A stretch of 64,000 nucleotides of DNA. Source: Roseovarius aestuarii (GTDB lineage: Bacteria > Pseudomonadota > Alphaproteobacteria > Rhodobacterales > Rhodobacteraceae). Position numbers and translations under genes: made by a program. The notes under the pieces were generated by a model, which worked only from the letters and a program-made list of their open reading frames with translations, was not told where the DNA came from and searched no databases. Shown one piece after another: positions 28,197 through 36,328 of the stretch (position 1 is its first letter; each line of letters begins with the position of its first letter). The stretch covers positions 62,001 to 126,000 of the forward strand of contig JAPWHL010000015.1 in assembly GCA_027214255.1 (NCBI GenBank). The letters run 5' to 3'.

Positions 28197-29125
28197 GTGC
28201 GCGGCCCTTTCGCCAGCGGAGGAATGCCGCGATTTGCAGCCTGTGGTTTGCGAATCCGCGAACGGCGCAGATGAACAGTGATCTGATCGGCGGCTAGTTG
28301 GAATTGATTGCGCTCCAGACTGTCCAAAATCTCAAGGTGTTCCAGCATTGCCTGACGTAGGCGGAACGCAGGCGTGGACGCGGTTTTCTGGGACGCCTTG
28401 CGCAGACGGTGGTGCGCGCTGAGGCTGGCGCGCAGGAAACGGTTGCCGGAACATTCGGCGACAAATGTGTGAAACGCGATGTCGATCCGGCCAAATCCTG
28501 CGGGGGTGACGCCGGTATCTCCAGCATTGAGAAATCCGCTCATCTGTTCGCGCAACAGGCTGGCGCGCTTGGTATCAAGGACAAAATCGGGGGCCAGAAC
28601 CGCCTGTGGCTCCATTACGATCCTGAAATCAAAGCTGTCTTCGACGGCATCGGGGGAATCGACCATGGATTGAAACGCCCACGCCCGACCGGGAAGTTGG
28701 CGAACCAACCCATCACGAGATAGTACTTTTAACGCATTTAGTACAGAAGCGCGTGGCATCTTGTACCGGCGCGACAGGGCGCTGACGGATTGGACGGCGC
28801 CAATGCGTCGCTCGGCGCGATCAGACAGGATTTGGTGGGCGACAGAATGCTCTGTCTCTTCCAGCGATCGGATGGTCGCGTTTAATTCGGCGGCTGACTC
28901 GATGGCTAGAAAATACCCTTCTTCGGAGCGCCATTCTAAAATATCACGTTCTTCCAATAGTTTGAATGCGGATCTTATCGGGGTTCGCGACACGCCGCAG
29001 GCTGTGGAAAAAGTTGTTTCTGGTAGGTGATCGCCAAACGTCATTCCGCGATCCAGCGCAACGCTGAGTATTTTTTGTGCTAAGGCCAGATGGTTCTGAC
29101 GGATGTTTCGCCGAGGCTCGGTCAC
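28193..29125 (-). CDS. GntR-family regulator with FCD domain and duplicated winged helix
   Basis: The 310-residue protein has an N-terminal GntR winged helix (ACGVSRTPIRSAFKLLEERDIL, about residues 40-65), then a second HTH-like segment (LSRRYKMPRASVLNALKVLSRDGLVRQLPG, about 115-145), and a helical FCD effector domain to about 290 with RIVMEPQAVLAPD and FHTFVAECSGNRFL. Two HTH units in one chain are uncommon in the family. It is divergent from the ABC transporter operon and coupled to glycosyltransferase 1, so it likely controls the cluster. Confidence 0.8.
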   Translation of the reverse strand: MTEPRRNIRQNHLALAQKILSVALDRGMTFGDHLPETTFSTACGVSRTPIRSAFKLLEERDILEWRSEEGYFLAIESAAELNATIRSLEETEHSVAHQILSDRAERRIGAVQSVSALSRRYKMPRASVLNALKVLSRDGLVRQLPGRAWAFQSMVDSPDAVEDSFDFRIVMEPQAVLAPDFVLDTKRASLLREQMSGFLNAGDTGVTPAGFGRIDIAFHTFVAECSGNRFLRASLSAHHRLRKASQKTASTPAFRLRQAMLEHLEILDSLERNQFQLAADQITVHLRRSRIRKPQAANRGIPPLAKGPRT

Positions 29126-29306
29126 GCGAAATGGCCCTTTTTTTGGTCAATGGCTGCGTTGCGCAGGTCGGATACAAAAAGAACATCTAAAACAGTTTGA
29201 CGTACTTTTGCTATTGTTAATACAGTTTGCCCAAGGCGGGGATCAACGTCAACGCCATCCAATCACACGCCCTCGAAAAGTGAAGGGCGATAAGGGAGAC
29301 TTGATA

Positions 29307-30353
29307 ATGTCAGGACAATTCAAAATTACCGGAGCTATTTTCAGCGCGAGCGTCGCATTAAGTGCCGGGGTGGCACAGGCCGAACAGTTGGTCGTGTCCA
29401 ACTGGGACGGTTACATGGCCCCAGATGCGATTGACGCTTTCAACAAGGCAACGGACAACGATGCCGAATTGGTCCTGCATGGCACCAACGAAGAGATCAT
29501 GGGCAAACTGATCGCGTCCAAGGGCAAAGGCTATGACGTGGTGTTCGTGTCCTCGCCCTTCGCCGAAGTTCTGAACAATCTAGGTCTGGCCGAAACGCTG
29601 GATCACTCCAAGATCCCCAACATCTCCAATCTTTATCCCGAGGCCACCAAACTGAGCCATGATGAGGGCAACATGTATTCGCTGCCCTATGCGTGGGGCA
29701 CCACCGGGCTCTGCTATCGCTCGGATCTGGTTGAAGGGACGCCCGATAGCTGGGCCGACCTGTTGCAACCGTCCGAGGCCTTAAGCGGAAAAACAACAAT
29801 GCTGGCCACCGACCGCTGGTTGCTGGGGGCGGCGATGCTGGCCAACGGCTATTCGGTCAACACGACGGATGATGCGGAACTGGCCACCGTCCGCGATCAG
29901 CTGATCGCGACCAAGGGCACGTTGCTGGCGTATGACGACACCACATTCTATGCCAAGCTGGTTTCGGGCGAGGCCGAGTTGGTGCAGGCATGGGATGGAT
30001 GGTGCAACTATGGCATCGCCGAAAATGCAGACATTAAATATGTCATCCCCAATGAGGGATCGGACCTGTGGGTGGATACGATGGTTATCCTGAAAAATTC
30101 GGAAAACAAGGAGGCGGCCTATGAGTTTGTCAACTTTATCCTTGATCCGGTGAACCATGGCTGGGCTGCGGAGAACATCCTTTACAAAGTGCCGAACCAG
30201 CCCGCGATGGAGGCTTTGTCGGAGGAATTTATCGCACAATTCCCTAATATGGGTCTCAAGCCCGCCGAGTTGATGGAGTTTGAACAGCTGCGTGATGTGG
30301 GCGAAGCACAACGCGCCTATTCGCGGATCGTCTCCGAAATCAAAGCCAATTGA
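29307..30353 (+). CDS. ABC transporter substrate-binding protein, PotD/PotF (polyamine) type
   Basis: The 348-residue protein has a signal peptide ending near VAQA-EQ (about residue 25) and polyamine-binding family features: LVVSNWDGYMAPDAIDAFNKAT, SKGKGYDVVFVSSPF, YSLPYAWGTTGLCYR, ELVQAWDGWCNYGI and the C-terminal NFILDPVNHGWAAENI. It delivers a polyamine-like ligand to the permeases downstream. ATG 29307 is preceded by AGGGAG. A 9-bp hairpin follows the stop. Confidence 0.88.
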   Translation: MSGQFKITGAIFSASVALSAGVAQAEQLVVSNWDGYMAPDAIDAFNKATDNDAELVLHGTNEEIMGKLIASKGKGYDVVFVSSPFAEVLNNLGLAETLDHSKIPNISNLYPEATKLSHDEGNMYSLPYAWGTTGLCYRSDLVEGTPDSWADLLQPSEALSGKTTMLATDRWLLGAAMLANGYSVNTTDDAELATVRDQLIATKGTLLAYDDTTFYAKLVSGEAELVQAWDGWCNYGIAENADIKYVIPNEGSDLWVDTMVILKNSENKEAAYEFVNFILDPVNHGWAAENILYKVPNQPAMEALSEEFIAQFPNMGLKPAELMEFEQLRDVGEAQRAYSRIVSEIKAN

Positions 30354-30361
30354 ATGCTGGA

Positions 30362-30385
30362 ACGGCCCGCATGTCCGCGGGCCGT
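30362..30385 (+). other. Intercistronic hairpin after the binding-protein gene
   Basis: ACGGCCCGC and GCGGGCCGT form a perfect 9-bp stem with loop ATGTCC between the binding-protein and permease genes. There is no T-run, so it is probably an mRNA-stabilising or attenuating hairpin of the kind found after binding-protein genes, raising receptor over permease. Confidence 0.7.
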
Positions 30386-30452
30386 ACCCTGACCCAAACC
30401 GACCTGATGGGGCGTGCCGATTGCGCGCCCCCAATGTCCCCGCAGGCCCTAG

Positions 30453-31304
30453 ATGACTGACCGTAAACCCCTTTATTTGATGTCGCCCGCACTGGCGTGG
30501 CTGACGGCCTTTATGGTGGTGCCGTGCCTGTTGATTCTGGCGCTGGGGTTCTTTCGACGCGGTATTTATGGCGGCATCGAATACACGTTTACGTTGGAAA
30601 ACATCGCATTGGCATTTGACCCGCTCTATGCTGGGATTTTCCTAAAATCCGCCTGGATTGCGGGGATATCGGCGTCTATTGCCGTGGTCATCGGATATGC
30701 TGCGGCCTATGCCATCGCGGCTGCGCCCCAACGACGGCAGGCGACGTTGTTGTTCTTTGCTGTTCTGCCGTTTTGGTCAAACTATCTTGTACGCACCTAT
30801 GCGTGGATCGTGATGCTGAACCGCGAAGGGCTGGTTGCCGGAATTGCGACGTGGTTTGGCTATGACGGTGAATTGCCAAAACTGCTTTATACCGAAAGCG
30901 CGGTCGTTGTCGGGCTGGTCTATAACTATCTGCCGTTTGTTATTTTGGCCTGTTATGCGCCCCTGTCGCGCCTGAACCCCGAAATTGCCGAAGCATCGCG
31001 CGATCTGGGGGGAAGCGGGTGGACCACATTCCGCCGGGTGATCCTGCCTATGACTGTGCCGGGGATCGCCACCGGTTTCGTGTTTGTCTTTGTGCTGTCG
31101 ATTGGCAATTTCGTAACGCCCGCCTTGCTGGGTGGGGGGAACTTCCAGATGATTGGCAATCTTGTTTATGCGCAATTCCTGACCGCGAACGACTGGCCTT
31201 TCGGGGCGGCGCTGTCGATGTTTTTGATTGCGATCATGATGGGGCTGCTGACCTTGCAAACCTTTGCGACCGAGCGTGCCTCGGGAGCCGGGCGGGAGGA
31301 GTAA
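30453..31304 (+). CDS. ABC transporter permease, PotB/PotH type
   Basis: The 283-residue inner-membrane protein has about six hydrophobic segments and the permease EAA-loop region PEIAEASRDLGGSGWTTFRRVILP. The WSNYLVRTYAWIVML segment is characteristic of polyamine permeases. It pairs with the following PotC-type gene, 3 bp away. Confidence 0.9.
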   Translation: MTDRKPLYLMSPALAWLTAFMVVPCLLILALGFFRRGIYGGIEYTFTLENIALAFDPLYAGIFLKSAWIAGISASIAVVIGYAAAYAIAAAPQRRQATLLFFAVLPFWSNYLVRTYAWIVMLNREGLVAGIATWFGYDGELPKLLYTESAVVVGLVYNYLPFVILACYAPLSRLNPEIAEASRDLGGSGWTTFRRVILPMTVPGIATGFVFVFVLSIGNFVTPALLGGGNFQMIGNLVYAQFLTANDWPFGAALSMFLIAIMMGLLTLQTFATERASGAGREE

Positions 31305-31307
31305 GAG

Positions 31308-32099
31308 ATGCGCGGCACCACCAACCCCCGCCTGATGCTCATGATCCTGTCGGCGGTTTTTGCCTTTCTCTACATCCCGATTTCGGTGCTGTTTGCGCTG
31401 TCCTTTAACGAGGGCGGCCTGCCCACCGCGTGGACAGGGTTCTCTGTCAAATGGTATGGGGAATTGTTCCGCAACGCGGACATCATGGGGGCCGCGCTGA
31501 ACACGTTGATCGTAGCCGTGATCTCGACAATCCTCGCGACGATCCTTGGCACTTTGCTGGCGGTCGGGGTCGAGATTCGACGCCGCAAGGGGCGGTTCTT
31601 GGAAACCATCATCTTTGCTCCGATGATCATCCCGGACATCGTACTGGCCATTGCGTTGCTTAGCTTTTTCTCGCTGCTGAATGTCACGATGGGGCTGCAT
31701 ACGGTGATTGTTAGCCATGTCGTCTTTAACCTTGCGTTCGTGTGTTCGGTTGTGCGCGCGCGGTTGAAAACCTTTGATTGGTCGATTGTCGAGGCCTCAA
31801 CCGATCTGGGTGCATCGATGTTCACAACATTGTGGCGGGTCGTGTTGCCTGTCATGTTGCCTGCGGTGATTGCAGGGGCGCTGTTGGCCTTTACCTTGTC
31901 ATTGGACGAATTCATCATCGCGTTTTTCACTGCCGGGGCAGGGCGCGATTCCATCACTCTGCCGATGCAGATTTTCGCCATGATCCGTTTTGGCGTTACA
32001 CCAGAAATCAATGCGCTGGCGGCCATCGTTATGACCGTATCGGTCGTTATCTTGGCCCTGTCACAGCGCCTGAACCGTGGGGGTCTTCCGGGCCAATGA
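31308..32099 (+). CDS. ABC transporter permease, PotC/PotI type
   Basis: The 263-residue protein has about six membrane segments, the opening LYIPISVLFALSFNEGG...WTGFSVKWYGELF of PotC/PotI permeases, and the EAA loop VEASTDLGASMFTTLWRVVLP. Its stop overlaps the ATPase start by four bases. Confidence 0.9.
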   Translation: MRGTTNPRLMLMILSAVFAFLYIPISVLFALSFNEGGLPTAWTGFSVKWYGELFRNADIMGAALNTLIVAVISTILATILGTLLAVGVEIRRRKGRFLETIIFAPMIIPDIVLAIALLSFFSLLNVTMGLHTVIVSHVVFNLAFVCSVVRARLKTFDWSIVEASTDLGASMFTTLWRVVLPVMLPAVIAGALLAFTLSLDEFIIAFFTAGAGRDSITLPMQIFAMIRFGVTPEINALAAIVMTVSVVILALSQRLNRGGLPGQ

Positions 32100-33151
32100 A
32101 CCAGCCGTTACTGTCCATCAAGAAAGCCCAGAAACACTTTGGCTCAGTGCGTGCCATCGACGGGATCGATCTGGACATTCAAGAGAACGAATTTTTTGCC
32201 CTGCTGGGCGCATCTGGCAGCGGCAAAACCACTTTGCTTCGAATGTTGGCCGGGTTTGAGGTGCCTGATGGCGGGCAGATTGTTCTGGATGGTCAGGATG
32301 TCAGCCATATCCCCCCTAACAAACGCGCCGTGAACCTGATGTTCCAATCCTACGCGTTGTTCCCCCACATGAGCGTGTTTCAAAACATCGCCTATGGGCT
32401 GGAAATGGAAGGTTTGGCAAAGGCGCAGATCAAGGCGCGTGTGGATGAGATTCTGGAAGTGATCCAACTGGGCGATCTGGCCCGGCGCAAGCCCGACCAG
32501 CTATCGGGTGGCCAACGTCAACGTGTGGCGCTGGCGCGTGCATTGGTCAAACGGCCCCGTTTGTTGCTGTTGGACGAACCGTTGGGCGCGCTGGACAAGA
32601 AGCTGCGCGGCGACATGCAGTTGGAGCTAAAGCGCATTCAGCATGAATTTGGCATCACCTTCATCATCGTGACACACGATCAGGAAGAGGCGTTGGTCAT
32701 GGCCGACCGAGTCGCGATTCTGAAAGATGGCAAGTTGCTGCAATCGGGCACGCCGCGCGAGATTTACGAACAGCCCGGCAGCCGCTTTGCCGCTGATTTT
32801 ATCGGAGTGATGAATTTCTTTCCGGTGCAGTCTTCGGGCGGCACGCTTAGGGCGCAGGATGGCAGTGTGATCCAGGCCGATGCGATACATATGGCGGATG
32901 GGCCGGGCGTGGCCGCCGTGCGCCCCGAACGTCTGCGGCTGGATGGGCCGGGGGAAAACAGCATGACCGGGACGGTGACAGCCACCGCCTATCACGGGCT
33001 GGATTTACAGGTTCATCTAAAAACGTCGGCCGCACCTGATACTGTGGTGATGCGTCTGACCGCCGACGCCGCCGAGGCCCGCCCGTTATCGGCGGGAGAC
33101 ACTGTAACCGTCAACTGGGCGGCGCGCGATACCCGCGCATTTGCCGACTGA
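32096..33151 (+). CDS. ABC transporter ATP-binding protein, PotA type
   Basis: The 351-residue ATPase has Walker A GASGSGKTT (residues 38-46), the Q-loop VNLMFQSYALFPHMSV, signature LSGGQRQRVALARAL, Walker B LLLLDEPLGALD and H-loop VTHDQEEAL, followed by a C-terminal TOBE-like domain ending ARDTRAFAD. This architecture is that of polyamine (PotA/PotG) importers. It ends 56 bp before glycosyltransferase 2. Confidence 0.93.
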   Translation: MNQPLLSIKKAQKHFGSVRAIDGIDLDIQENEFFALLGASGSGKTTLLRMLAGFEVPDGGQIVLDGQDVSHIPPNKRAVNLMFQSYALFPHMSVFQNIAYGLEMEGLAKAQIKARVDEILEVIQLGDLARRKPDQLSGGQRQRVALARALVKRPRLLLLDEPLGALDKKLRGDMQLELKRIQHEFGITFIIVTHDQEEALVMADRVAILKDGKLLQSGTPREIYEQPGSRFAADFIGVMNFFPVQSSGGTLRAQDGSVIQADAIHMADGPGVAAVRPERLRLDGPGENSMTGTVTATAYHGLDLQVHLKTSAAPDTVVMRLTADAAEARPLSAGDTVTVNWAARDTRAFAD

Positions 33152-33207
33152 ACCATTCTAAGACCGTACGAAATGCGGCCCGCGAAATTACACAAGGAGA
33201 TCAACAT

Positions 33208-34494
33208 ATGACCCAGAAAACATTCGCTTTTTTCCCCGAGGCGGCCTTTGGCCCGGCGTTGAATTCAGTTGGGATCGCGCAGGCGGTCGAACGCAAGGGC
33301 CACAAGGTTGTTTTCCTGTCCGATCCCGGATTTGTCGATGTCTACAAAGGCTATGGGTTTGAGGCCTATCCGGTAAACCTGTCCGAGCCGATGCCCCCGG
33401 AACAAATGGCTAAATTCTGGGAAGATTTCATCAATGGACACATCCCCAACTTCCGCAAGGAACCGATTGATCAGATCGACAATTACGTCAAAGAATGCTG
33501 GGAGGCGATCGTTGACAGCGCCAAATGGGCCGAAAAGGACCTGCCCGCCATTCTGGCAAAAATCAAGCCAGATGTGATTGCCGTCGATAACGTGATCCTG
33601 TTCCCGGCGATCAAGCAGTTCGGCGTGCCGTGGGTGCGCATCATTTCATGCTCGGAAAATGAAATCGAGGACGACAATATCCCGCCGCACCTATCGGGCA
33701 TGTCGGTCAACGATACCGAAGGCCACGCTGCGTTTCGCGCGAAGTTCAACGAGGTGATCAAACCGATCCACGACGACTTCAACGCGTTTTTGAAAACGGC
33801 AGGCGAAGACCCGTATCCTCTGGGCGAGTTTTTCGAGGCGTCGCCCTATCTGAACCTGCTGCTGTATCCCGAGCAGATGAAATATGAACGGGCAAAGCCG
33901 CTGGACCCCAAAAGGTTTCAGTATCTGGAAGGTTGCGTGCGTCAAGACAAGGCCTATGAGGTGCCGACATTCAAGAAAAACAACGATGGTCCGTTGCTCT
34001 ATGTTTCGTTCGGCTCGCTTGGGGCGGGGGATACGGACCTGTTGAAACGTATCATCAAGCTGATCGGGGGCAGCCGCTATCGCGCATTGGTCAATGTGGG
34101 TGATTACGAATCCGAATATTCCGACATCCCTGACAATGTTCAAATCGGCAGTTGGTTCCCGCAGCCCTCGGTCATCCCTCAGGTCGATGCAGTGATCCAT
34201 CACGGTGGCAACAACTCATTCACCGAATGTCTGTACTTCGGCAAACCTGCGATCATCATGTCCTATGTCTGGGACGGGCACGACAATGCGATGCGCGTAG
34301 AGGAAACCGGGCATGGCTTCCGCTCGGACCGGTATGACTGGAGCGAGGACGAGCTGACGGCCAAGATCGAGGCCTGTCTGAATGATGCCGATATGGCCGC
34401 GCGCCTGCGCAAGACCAGCGACCACATGCAATCCCAAAACGGACAGGAAAAGGCGGCAACCCTGCTGAGCAATCTGGCAGAGGCGCAAGCATGA
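33208..34494 (+). CDS. UGT-type glycosyltransferase, paralogue 2
   Basis: The 428-residue protein aligns along its length with the glycosyltransferase at 26850-28196: FFPEAAFGPALNSVGIAQ at the N-terminus, YVSFGSLGAGDTD (residues about 265-277), SWFPQPSVIPQVDAVIHHGGNNSF (HHGGNNS at 331-337) and YVWDGHDNAMR (353-363). It is expected to transfer a sugar from a nucleotide donor in the cytoplasm. AAGGAG lies upstream. It is downstream of the polyamine-type transporter and overlaps the first cupin gene by four bases, so it is part of the same transcript. The acceptor is plausibly the imported amine or a derivative; this is inference. Confidence 0.82.
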   Translation: MTQKTFAFFPEAAFGPALNSVGIAQAVERKGHKVVFLSDPGFVDVYKGYGFEAYPVNLSEPMPPEQMAKFWEDFINGHIPNFRKEPIDQIDNYVKECWEAIVDSAKWAEKDLPAILAKIKPDVIAVDNVILFPAIKQFGVPWVRIISCSENEIEDDNIPPHLSGMSVNDTEGHAAFRAKFNEVIKPIHDDFNAFLKTAGEDPYPLGEFFEASPYLNLLLYPEQMKYERAKPLDPKRFQYLEGCVRQDKAYEVPTFKKNNDGPLLYVSFGSLGAGDTDLLKRIIKLIGGSRYRALVNVGDYESEYSDIPDNVQIGSWFPQPSVIPQVDAVIHHGGNNSFTECLYFGKPAIIMSYVWDGHDNAMRVEETGHGFRSDRYDWSEDELTAKIEACLNDADMAARLRKTSDHMQSQNGQEKAATLLSNLAEAQA

Positions 34495-34853
34495 GCAATC
34501 TGGACTCCAGCGCGCCTCATATCCACAGCGCGAGCACCTATGACGATCTGCTCGATTGGGGGCCGCAGCCCGACATGATCAAAGGGCAATCACATTCGAC
34601 CGGTCGCTTGCTGTACAAGGGGCCGGACAATTCCCCCGAAACCGGCGTTTGGGTCTGCACCCCCGGCACATGGCGCATTTCAGTGCCGCGAGATGAGTTC
34701 TGTCATTTCGTTGCCGGGCATGTGATCTATCGCCGCGACGGCACAGATGAGGTGATCGAGGCTGGTCCCGGCACATGCGTGTTGTTTCCTGCGGGCTGGG
34801 AAGGCACGGCTGAAATCACCGAAACCCTGCGCAACATCTACATGTTGGTGTGA
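34491..34853 (+). CDS. Cupin_3-domain protein A
   Basis: The 120-residue protein is almost entirely one small beta-barrel of the Cupin_3/DUF861 type: GVWVCTPGTWRISVPRDEFCHFVAGHVIYRR, then IEAGPGTCVLFPAGWEGTAEITETLRNIYM. The usual metal-ligand His/Glu pattern is reduced to EFCHF, so catalysis is uncertain. It is paralogous to the next gene and overlaps the glycosyltransferase stop by four bases. Such cupins often accompany Puu-like amine oxidation genes. Confidence 0.8.
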   Translation: MSNLDSSAPHIHSASTYDDLLDWGPQPDMIKGQSHSTGRLLYKGPDNSPETGVWVCTPGTWRISVPRDEFCHFVAGHVIYRRDGTDEVIEAGPGTCVLFPAGWEGTAEITETLRNIYMLV

Positions 34854-34918
34854 TTGCGCCTATCTGACCTGTTCATGTTGAAGAGCAACATGATTGATTG
34901 AACAAAGGATAAAGACCG

Positions 34919-35263
34919 ATGAAAGCTCCGGTAATGCGCAAGCCCTTGGAGATCACCGATACGGTGGACTGGGGCACGATCCCGACCATGATTGAAGGCA
35001 CCAGCCATGTGTCGGGCAAGGTCTTGCACAAAGGCCCCGAAGGGCGCAGCGAATGCGGATTGTGGATATGTACGCCCGGCAAATGGGATTGCCACGTCAC
35101 CAGCGACGAGTTTTGCCATTTTCTGGAAGGGCGCTGTACCTATGTGCACGAATCCGGTGATGTGATCGAGGTCACGCCGGACACGGCGGCGTTTTTCCCC
35201 AAGGACTGGAAAGGTGTTTGCACCGTCCATGAGACCATTAAAAAGGTATACATGATCCGATGA
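34919..35263 (+). CDS. Cupin_3-domain protein B
   Basis: The 114-residue protein has the same fold and motifs as its upstream neighbour: LWICTPGKWDCHVTSDEFCHFLEGRCTYV and VTPDTAAFFPKDWKGVCTVHETIKKVYM. The shared W-x-C-T-P-G and DEFCHF blocks show that the two arose by tandem duplication. It overlaps the kinase-like gene by four bases (ATGA). Confidence 0.8.
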   Translation: MKAPVMRKPLEITDTVDWGTIPTMIEGTSHVSGKVLHKGPEGRSECGLWICTPGKWDCHVTSDEFCHFLEGRCTYVHESGDVIEVTPDTAAFFPKDWKGVCTVHETIKKVYMIR

Positions 35264-36288
35264 ATGTTGCGCCCGCCGTTCAGTTGTCGAGTGGATCTAT
35301 CGCTTTTTTGGCCCGGCACGGCCATGCCGCGCCCCGGTTGACGGCCTTTGCATCCGATGCGTCGCCGCGCCGGTATTACCGGCTGGAGGGGCAGGATGCA
35401 TTGCTGATGGAAGATCCCACCGATCCGGTCGGGTTCGCCGCCTATGTGCGCCTGTCTACCCATCTGAACGATTTGGGGCTGTCCGCGCCCCGTGTGCTGG
35501 CCACGGATGCGCCCAAAGGACTGGCTCTGATCGAAGATTTCGGTGACGCGACATATACCAATTGTCTGGCCAAGGGGCATGACGAGGCGGCGTTATACGA
35601 GTTGGCAGTCGATGCTTTGTTGCATCTGCACAATGATCCGGCCAGGGGCCAGATTGATCAGCCGCGCTATGATCTGGCGCGGATTCTGGACGAGTTGGAC
35701 ATCTTTGCCGAGTGGTTTGTGCCCGCAATTGCGCCTGACCATAACGCCGCGGAATTTGCATCTGAATGGCGTGCCGCGTGGAATGGGGCACTGGCCCCGG
35801 TTGGGGCGCGGTTTGATACGTTGGTCATGCGTGATTTCCACGTTGATAACCTGATGTTTCTGGAGGAGCGCAGCGGGGTCGCGCGCTGTGGTCTGCTGGA
35901 CTTTCAGGATGGCGTTCTGGGGCCGTGCGAATATGATCTGATGTCGCTGCTTCAAGATGCGCGTCGTGATCTGTCGCCGGGTCTGGAACCCGCGCTGCTG
36001 GCCCGTTATCTGGCGGGGGCCCCTGATCATCTGGGCTCGGCGCAGGATATTCGCCACCGGTACTATTTGCTGGCCGCGCAGCGCCACGCGCGCATCTTGG
36101 GCGTGTTCGTGCGTCTGTGCCAACGCGACAACAAGCCACGTTACCTGCAATGGTTGCCCCGCGTGTTACGCCAGTTTGAGACAGCGTTGTCTGATGCCGG
36201 GTTGACCGACATTCAAAGGCTTTTGGACACCTGCCTGCCTAATTGGCAGGACGAGGCCGCAGCGCTTCCGACCCGATTGATTGCCTGA
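35260..36288 (+). CDS. Aminoglycoside phosphotransferase-family kinase, AmgK-like
   Basis: The 342-residue protein has the APH/choline-kinase fold: SPRRYYRL (nucleotide loop), PKGLALIEDFGD (hinge), the catalytic VMRDFHVDNLMF and the metal-binding GLLDFQDGVLGPCEYDLMSLLQDARRD. These are typical of COG3178, which includes AmgK, the anomeric kinase of N-acetylmuramate and N-acetylglucosamine. In its usual setting AmgK lies beside tsaE and murU; here it is embedded among glycosyltransferase, cupin and amine-oxidation genes, suggesting a different sugar or glycosylated substrate. It starts inside the previous stop and is followed 40 bp later by the aldehyde dehydrogenase. Confidence 0.78.
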   Translation: MNVAPAVQLSSGSIAFLARHGHAAPRLTAFASDASPRRYYRLEGQDALLMEDPTDPVGFAAYVRLSTHLNDLGLSAPRVLATDAPKGLALIEDFGDATYTNCLAKGHDEAALYELAVDALLHLHNDPARGQIDQPRYDLARILDELDIFAEWFVPAIAPDHNAAEFASEWRAAWNGALAPVGARFDTLVMRDFHVDNLMFLEERSGVARCGLLDFQDGVLGPCEYDLMSLLQDARRDLSPGLEPALLARYLAGAPDHLGSAQDIRHRYYLLAAQRHARILGVFVRLCQRDNKPRYLQWLPRVLRQFETALSDAGLTDIQRLLDTCLPNWQDEAAALPTRLIA

Positions 36289-36328
36289 ACAGGCCCGTTT
36301 TGCCCCTTTGAAAGAGGAGTGTGTTGCC

